Below, piece by piece: positions 19,040-22,081 of a stretch of DNA of 22,081 bases (positions are counted from its first letter, which is position 1; each line of letters begins with the position of its first letter). The DNA lies in IMG/VR virus record IMGVR_UViG_3300043137_000545, positions 1-22,081 of that record. One strand, 5' to 3'. Under the pieces are notes generated by a model. The model did not search any database and was not told the origin of the DNA. It saw only the letters and a program-made list of their open reading frames with translations. The stretch comes from a virus. The position numbers and the translations under genes are program-made.

Positions 19040-19936
19040 ATGTCATTAGCAAATCTCAAACTAAATCGCGTTTCAGCGATCAACAAACTAGTTGCAGCAG
19101 CCGAAAAAGTCGGCGGTGGTCAGCAACAATCTTTCGAAGACAATCGCATGTGGAAACCTGAGGTCGACAAAGCTGGTAACGGTTTTGCGGTCATTCGTTT
19201 CTTGCCAGCACCCGAAGGTGATGATTATCCATGGACTCGTTATTGGGACCACGGTTTTCAAGGTCCTGGTGGTTGGTACATCGAAAGGTCTTTGACTTCC
19301 ATCGGTGGTCAAGATCCAGTTTCTGAAATCAACTCTAAACTATGGAATAGTGGTTTAGAATCAGATAAAGATATTGCACGTAAACAGAAGCGTCGTCTTC
19401 ACTATGTGTCAAACGTTCTTATCGTATCAGATCCTGCTCATCCCGAAAATGAAGGTAAAGTATTCCTCTTCCAATATGGTAAGAAGATCTACGACAAGAT
19501 GATGGATGTTATGCAACCACAATTCCAAGACGAAACTCCGGTTAATCCGTTCGATCTATGGGAAGGTGCTAACTTCAAGTTGAAGATTCGTAACGTTGAA
19601 GGTTATCGTAACTATGACAAATCAGAGTTCGATAAGCCAAGTCCTGTTGCGAATGGCGATGAAGACGAGCTCGAAGCAATCTATTCTAAGTGCTACTCAT
19701 TAAAAGAGTTCACTGATCCTAAGACATACAAAACTTATGAAGAATTGAAAGCAAAACTTGAGCGCGTATTAGGTGGTTCTGCACCACGTACTACTGCTGA
19801 GTCTATCACACTCGATGAATCAACTGCAGCTCCATCTGCTGGTAAGACTAAGTTCGCACCAGTTGAAGCATCTGTTGATGAATCAGGCGATGATGACACT
19901 TTGTCATACTTCTCACGTCTAGCTAAAGAAGCTTAA
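19040..19936 (+). CDS. 32: Single-stranded DNA-binding protein gp32
   Basis: A 298-residue homologue of T4 gp32 (301 residues), which coats ssDNA in replication, recombination and repair. The ATG at 19040 has AAGGA upstream; longer frames would run into promoter P5. Parts: a basic N-terminus for cooperativity (LANLKLNRVSAINKL), the OB-fold core (VIRFLPAP, HYVSNVLIVSDPAHPENEGKVFLFQYGKKI), and an acidic C-terminus ending DDDTLSYFSRLAKEA for partner binding. The zinc ribbon of T4 gp32 is absent: only one Cys remains, and the site reads GGQDPVSE (residues 89-96). Confidence 0.95.
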   Translation: MSLANLKLNRVSAINKLVAAAEKVGGGQQQSFEDNRMWKPEVDKAGNGFAVIRFLPAPEGDDYPWTRYWDHGFQGPGGWYIERSLTSIGGQDPVSEINSKLWNSGLESDKDIARKQKRRLHYVSNVLIVSDPAHPENEGKVFLFQYGKKIYDKMMDVMQPQFQDETPVNPFDLWEGANFKLKIRNVEGYRNYDKSEFDKPSPVANGDEDELEAIYSKCYSLKEFTDPKTYKTYEELKAKLERVLGGSAPRTTAESITLDESTAAPSAGKTKFAPVEASVDESGDDDTLSYFSRLAKEA

Positions 19937-19943
19937 TTGAGGC

Positions 19944-19970
19944 ATGGGTGGGGGAAACTCCACCCATTTT
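19944..19970 (+). terminator. Terminator after gene 32
   Basis: ATGGGTGG (19944-19951) pairs with CCACCCAT (19960-19967) around an 8-base loop, then a short T run (TTTTA). It overlaps the region just before the next ATG at 19976, so read-through may be needed for that gene. Confidence 0.82.
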
Positions 19971-19975
19971 ATACC

Positions 19976-20389
19976 ATGCATGAAGACGAAAACAATTTCC
20001 CCTTTGAAATCAATCACGAGATGATTATGCGCGCCGATATGATGACGTGCACGCATGACTGTGTTCGTATGATTCAGAAGAACGAATATCTAACTGTAGG
20101 TGAATACTTACAGAGCATTACAACAAGCCAACTCGATGAGATGATGAATGTTGCAGATGACGAAGAACATCCAAAGTTCGAAGAATTCTTGCTTATTGCA
20201 GAGATGCTAGCGAGAGCAGAAGGTTTAGAAGGATCACCAGATTTTGATGTACTTCATAAACGATTGAATATTTTTATTGCATTGATTGCAGTTGAGAGCC
20301 TTTATCGTAAAGGCATGATTAGAATCTATCGCGAGAATTTCTCATTTGGCGATGATATGAGCACAAAGAAAATCGCAGAGAAATTGTAA
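19976..20389 (+). CDS. Hypothetical helical protein, 137 residues
   Basis: The first plausible ATG is at 19976, directly after the gp32 terminator; a longer frame with TTG start would cover the hairpin. No Shine-Dalgarno is visible, so the start is uncertain. The protein is acidic and helical (TVGEYLQSITTSQLDEMMN, HPKFEEFLLIAEMLARAEG, NIFIALIAVESLYRKGMI) with two Cys in MMTCTHDCVRMI. Unknown family. The next gene starts directly after its stop. Confidence 0.72.
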   Translation: MHEDENNFPFEINHEMIMRADMMTCTHDCVRMIQKNEYLTVGEYLQSITTSQLDEMMNVADDEEHPKFEEFLLIAEMLARAEGLEGSPDFDVLHKRLNIFIALIAVESLYRKGMIRIYRENFSFGDDMSTKKIAEKL

Positions 20390-20704
20390 ATGGCTGGTGT
20401 TTACAAACAAAAAGAATGTAAGCAATGCGGAGAGGTTCACAGAAAACGTGGACCTTTTTGCTCTCAAGCTTGCTCTAATTCTTTTAGGGATGTAGGCATA
20501 AAGACAAAGTTATTGCATTCTCATAATGCTAAAGAATGGAAGAAAACACCCGAGGGTGTAGCGAGTACTAAAAAGTTTGCACGTGATATTGAGACTCATA
20601 AAAAGAACGAAGAACGTCGTGCAAATGGTGAGTATGTGTTACAAGAAGATGATTGGTATGTGTTACCACCATCTGATTATGATGACGATGGGATTGAATT
20701 ATGA
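20390..20704 (+). CDS. Zinc-ribbon protein, 104 residues
   Basis: An N-terminal zinc finger is clear: CKQC (residues 10-13) and CSQAC (residues 24-28) with GEVHRKRGPF between, a treble-clef or ribbon type site. The middle is basic and helical (KEWKKTPEGVASTKKFARD), the C-terminus acidic (SDYDDDGIEL). It begins at the base after the previous stop, and its stop overlaps the next ATG (ATGA). A nucleic-acid or protein-binding role is likely; the partner is unknown. Confidence 0.78.
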   Translation: MAGVYKQKECKQCGEVHRKRGPFCSQACSNSFRDVGIKTKLLHSHNAKEWKKTPEGVASTKKFARDIETHKKNEERRANGEYVLQEDDWYVLPPSDYDDDGIEL

Positions 20705-20895
20705 CAGACAAAGACAAACAAAAAGCACGATGTGAGTTAATGATTGAAGCATTAGTTGGTAAAGAAAATGTGTCGAAATGGTGGGCATCTCCAAACAAAG
20801 CATTTAAAAACCAAACTCCATTCCTTGCATTCGAACTAGATTCTGATTCAGTACACGATTATTTGGCATGGCATTGTTATGGAAGTTTTGCATGA
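20701..20895 (+). CDS. MbcA/ParS/Xre antitoxin-like C-terminal domain protein, 64 residues
   Basis: A small protein whose middle (GKENVSKWWASPNKAFKNQTPF) resembles the toxin-binding domain of Xre/MbcA/ParS antitoxins (DUF2384), where a 'W---PN-AF---TP' pattern is typical. The usual N-terminal DNA-binding domain is absent. In complete systems the partner is a RES-type NAD-degrading toxin; none is visible nearby. It may be a stand-alone antidote to a host toxin, or a domain re-used for another purpose. Coupled on both sides by ATGA overlaps. Confidence 0.6.
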   Translation: MTDKDKQKARCELMIEALVGKENVSKWWASPNKAFKNQTPFLAFELDSDSVHDYLAWHCYGSFA

Positions 20896-21143
20896 AGTTT
20901 GTGATCGCAGGAAATCACCAAGAATACATTAATTTTTTGCGTGATCGTAATTACTATACAACAGACTACAGATATGTCACTAACGCAAATTCTTTGCGAG
21001 GTGTCATGGATCCACACGGATTTTTTGTAGGTACGTGGGACAAACGAGAAGATAGAGATCAAATCTTATCGCAACTGTGGATGTGTACAAAAACACATAA
21101 TCCTCAACTAAACGATATAATTGAAGAAATCGATAAAGGATAA
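20892..21143 (+). CDS. Hypothetical protein, 83 residues
   Basis: The ATG at 20892 overlaps the previous TGA and is preferred over an upstream start inside that gene. The product (KFVIAGNHQEYINFLRDRN, YRYVTNANSLRGVMDPHGF, GTWDKREDRDQILSQLW) looks like a small Rossmann-like or flavodoxin-like alpha-beta protein. Similar phage proteins with a 'VIAGN-QEY--FL' start are familiar to me but unassigned. It ends the unit, followed eight bases later by a terminator. Confidence 0.72.
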   Translation: MKFVIAGNHQEYINFLRDRNYYTTDYRYVTNANSLRGVMDPHGFFVGTWDKREDRDQILSQLWMCTKTHNPQLNDIIEEIDKG

Positions 21144-21150
21144 CTCGCAG

Positions 21151-21171
21151 CCACCTTCGGGTGGTTTTTTT
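21151..21171 (+). terminator. Terminator with UUCG tetraloop
   Basis: CCACC-TTCG-GGTGG (21151-21164) followed by seven T. The C(UUCG)G loop is unusually stable. Confidence 0.93.
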
Positions 21172-21175
21172 GGCA

Positions 21176-21204
21176 TGTACTGCAGTGAATAAATGTGGTA
21201 TAAT
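21176..21204 (+). promoter_or_regulatory. Promoter P6, TGTACT-N17-TATAAT type
   Basis: TGTACT (21176-21181), five bases after the terminator T run, 17-base spacer, extended -10 TGTGG-TATAAT (21199-21204). CTGCAG overlaps the -35 element. Confidence 0.8.
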
Positions 21205-21231
21205 ATACTATAGAACAATTAAGGATTTTAA

Positions 21232-21543
21232 ATGAGTACGTATACACCTGATCGATGGGTTTTGGTAGAATTGGTCGTCAATGAAACAGGCGAGACACAC
21301 ACGAAAGTATTTGCTGGTTGGTACGGTGGATATGGTGGCTCAGATTCATGGAAATTATCCTCAGGAGTGGTAAACACCGAGGATCGTGATGACTACTATG
21401 AATTTACCAACCATAGTGGATCTGTTTATAAATGTTATAAGAATGCCCAAGGAATGGGATCATATATGCGAAGTGTTTATAGCGGATTCGAGAAAGACGC
21501 CAAAGACACAGGTAAGTTCACAATCAACGTATTGAACATGTAA
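21232..21543 (+). CDS. Hypothetical protein, 103 residues
   Basis: Behind promoter P6 and AAGGA. A beta-rich protein with many Gly, Tyr and Trp (PDRWVLVELVVNETGETHTK, FAGWYGGYGGSDSWKLSSG, GSVYKCYKNAQGMGSYM). It may be a compact beta-barrel. No family or active site recognised. It forms a single-gene unit: a new promoter of the same type follows 37 bases after its stop. Confidence 0.78.
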   Translation: MSTYTPDRWVLVELVVNETGETHTKVFAGWYGGYGGSDSWKLSSGVVNTEDRDDYYEFTNHSGSVYKCYKNAQGMGSYMRSVYSGFEKDAKDTGKFTINVLNM

Positions 21544-21579
21544 TAGTCTACCGTTTTAGTAGAGTACTAAAGCACTACA

Positions 21580-21608
21580 TGTACATAGGCCACAAACTGC
21601 AGTATAAT
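21580..21608 (+). promoter_or_regulatory. Promoter P7, TGTACA-N17-TATAAT type
   Basis: TGTACA (21580-21585), 17-base spacer ending CTGCAG, TATAAT (21603-21608). It lacks the TG extension but shares the ACTACATGTACA context with P1. Thirty-two bases ahead of the ATG at 21641. Confidence 0.72.
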
Positions 21609-21640
21609 TGTCCTAACAAAACAAACAAAGGATAAAATAT

Positions 21641-21841
21641 ATGGCATTCGAAAAAGTTGTCTTGGCTGCAGTAGCCAAAGTGTTGAAAGAAGAACGTAAA
21701 GCATCATTCACAAATGGTACATTGTTTGTTGAATGCACTGTTGAACAAGCTGTGAAGATCGAGACCGCATTGTTGAAGATCGTCAATTGCGGAATTATTC
21801 TCTCCCGTGTTGGTGATGAATCAGCATATGATTTTGTATAA
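21641..21841 (+). CDS. Hypothetical protein, 66 residues
   Basis: Behind promoter P7 and AAGGA. The protein (AFEKVVLAAVAKVLKEERK, GTLFVECTVEQAVKIETALL) has the alternation of two helices and short strands expected for a small alpha-beta sandwich. No family recognised. The next gene begins nine bases later and is probably co-transcribed. Confidence 0.78.
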   Translation: MAFEKVVLAAVAKVLKEERKASFTNGTLFVECTVEQAVKIETALLKIVNCGIILSRVGDESAYDFV

Positions 21842-21850
21842 GGTGGCATA

Positions 21851-22081
21851 ATGGGTGCAATGGCTGATTATTTTGAGCGAGTGAAGTACAAGTCAAAGTA
21901 CAGCATCGGTGATCGAGTACGAGGGTTTTATAAGAAAATCCCAATCTCGGGCACTGTAGGTAATGACACACTCATCAACGAGGAGGAAGGTCCTCGTATC
22001 TCGGTACATTTAGATTTGCCAATCAAGGTAGATGGTAAGGTAATGAATTTCGTCATTGTGAAGCATAAAGACATCAAGGCT
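21851..22081 (+). CDS. Hypothetical protein, truncated at the right edge
   Basis: An open frame from ATG 21851 with AAGGTGG upstream runs to the window end (77 codons seen). It begins MGAMADYFERVKYKSKYSIG, and then reads DRVRGFYKKIPISGTVGND, a beta-barrel (SH3 or KOW-like) pattern, followed by a strand-rich part (RISVHLDLPIKVDG). The size beyond the edge is unknown. A nucleic-acid-binding or virion-associated role would be a guess. Confidence 0.7.
   Translation, partial: MGAMADYFERVKYKSKYSIGDRVRGFYKKIPISGTVGNDTLINEEEGPRISVHLDLPIKVDGKVMNFVIVKHKDIKA

Noticed and set aside
21555-21571. TTTAGTA-GAG-TACTAAA hairpin as a terminator
   Set aside because: No GC pairs to speak of and no T run follows; it may be chance or a weak regulatory hairpin.

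Overview
This 22 kb window looks like part of a large T4-like tailed phage (myovirus type) that infects a Gram-negative bacterium. The evidence is a consecutive gp33 - gp59 - gp32 set (late-transcription coactivator, helicase loader, ssDNA-binding protein), a PAAR tail-spike tip beside a tail-fibre/baseplate-like protein, two different cell-wall hydrolases, T4-type late promoters (TATAAATA), tRNA genes, and tightly packed, overlapping small genes. The DNA is AT-rich. A tmRNA tag reading ANDSQFALAA and an LpxH-like lipid A enzyme suggest a beta- or gammaproteobacterial host; the host is inferred, not shown.

Layout. 1-148: 3' end of a truncated gene. 177-551: tRNA-Lys, a structured unassigned stretch, tRNA-His and tRNA-Val. 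589-1738: HNH endonuclease, terminator, 2OG-Fe(II) oxygenase. 1801-5065: a translationally coupled run of eight genes (metallophosphoesterase, AbrB-like protein, small membrane proteins). 5066-8089: late tail/lysis/envelope genes (PAAR, tail protein, GH19 hydrolase, LpxH-like phosphatase, GT2 glycosyltransferase). 8098-8428: a circularly permuted tmRNA gene. 8430-8965: two small genes, each followed by a terminator. 9061-12761: a minus-strand block of five genes for secreted and membrane proteins, including one with eight 22-residue Cys repeats. 12848-13632: two genes transcribed divergently from that block. 13728-22081: genes governed by a repeated promoter type (TGTACA, 17 bp, TATAAT), including an SPFH lipoprotein, a SleB hydrolase, gp33, gp59 and gp32, and many small unknowns.

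The most unusual object is the tmRNA locus. The 3' acceptor half (T arm, CCA) lies upstream of the 5' half with the tag frame, and the halves rebuild a perfect 7-bp acceptor stem with the alanine G3-U70 pair. The spacer between them holds a 24-codon membrane microprotein gene with a strong ribosome-binding site, whose stop codon ends one base before the tmRNA 5' end. The 3' pseudoknot runs to within one base of the next start codon, so tmRNA maturation and translation of two flanking genes appear interlocked.

Two promoter classes divide the window. Seven TGTACA-N17-(TGG)TATAAT sites sit mainly in the right third (probably early/middle genes). TATAAATA sites precede PAAR, the tmRNA and, as an overlapping back-to-back pair, the divergent envelope block (probably late genes). 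The PAAR late promoter overlaps a hairpin that would hide the PAAR start in read-through transcripts, similar to T4 gene e regulation.
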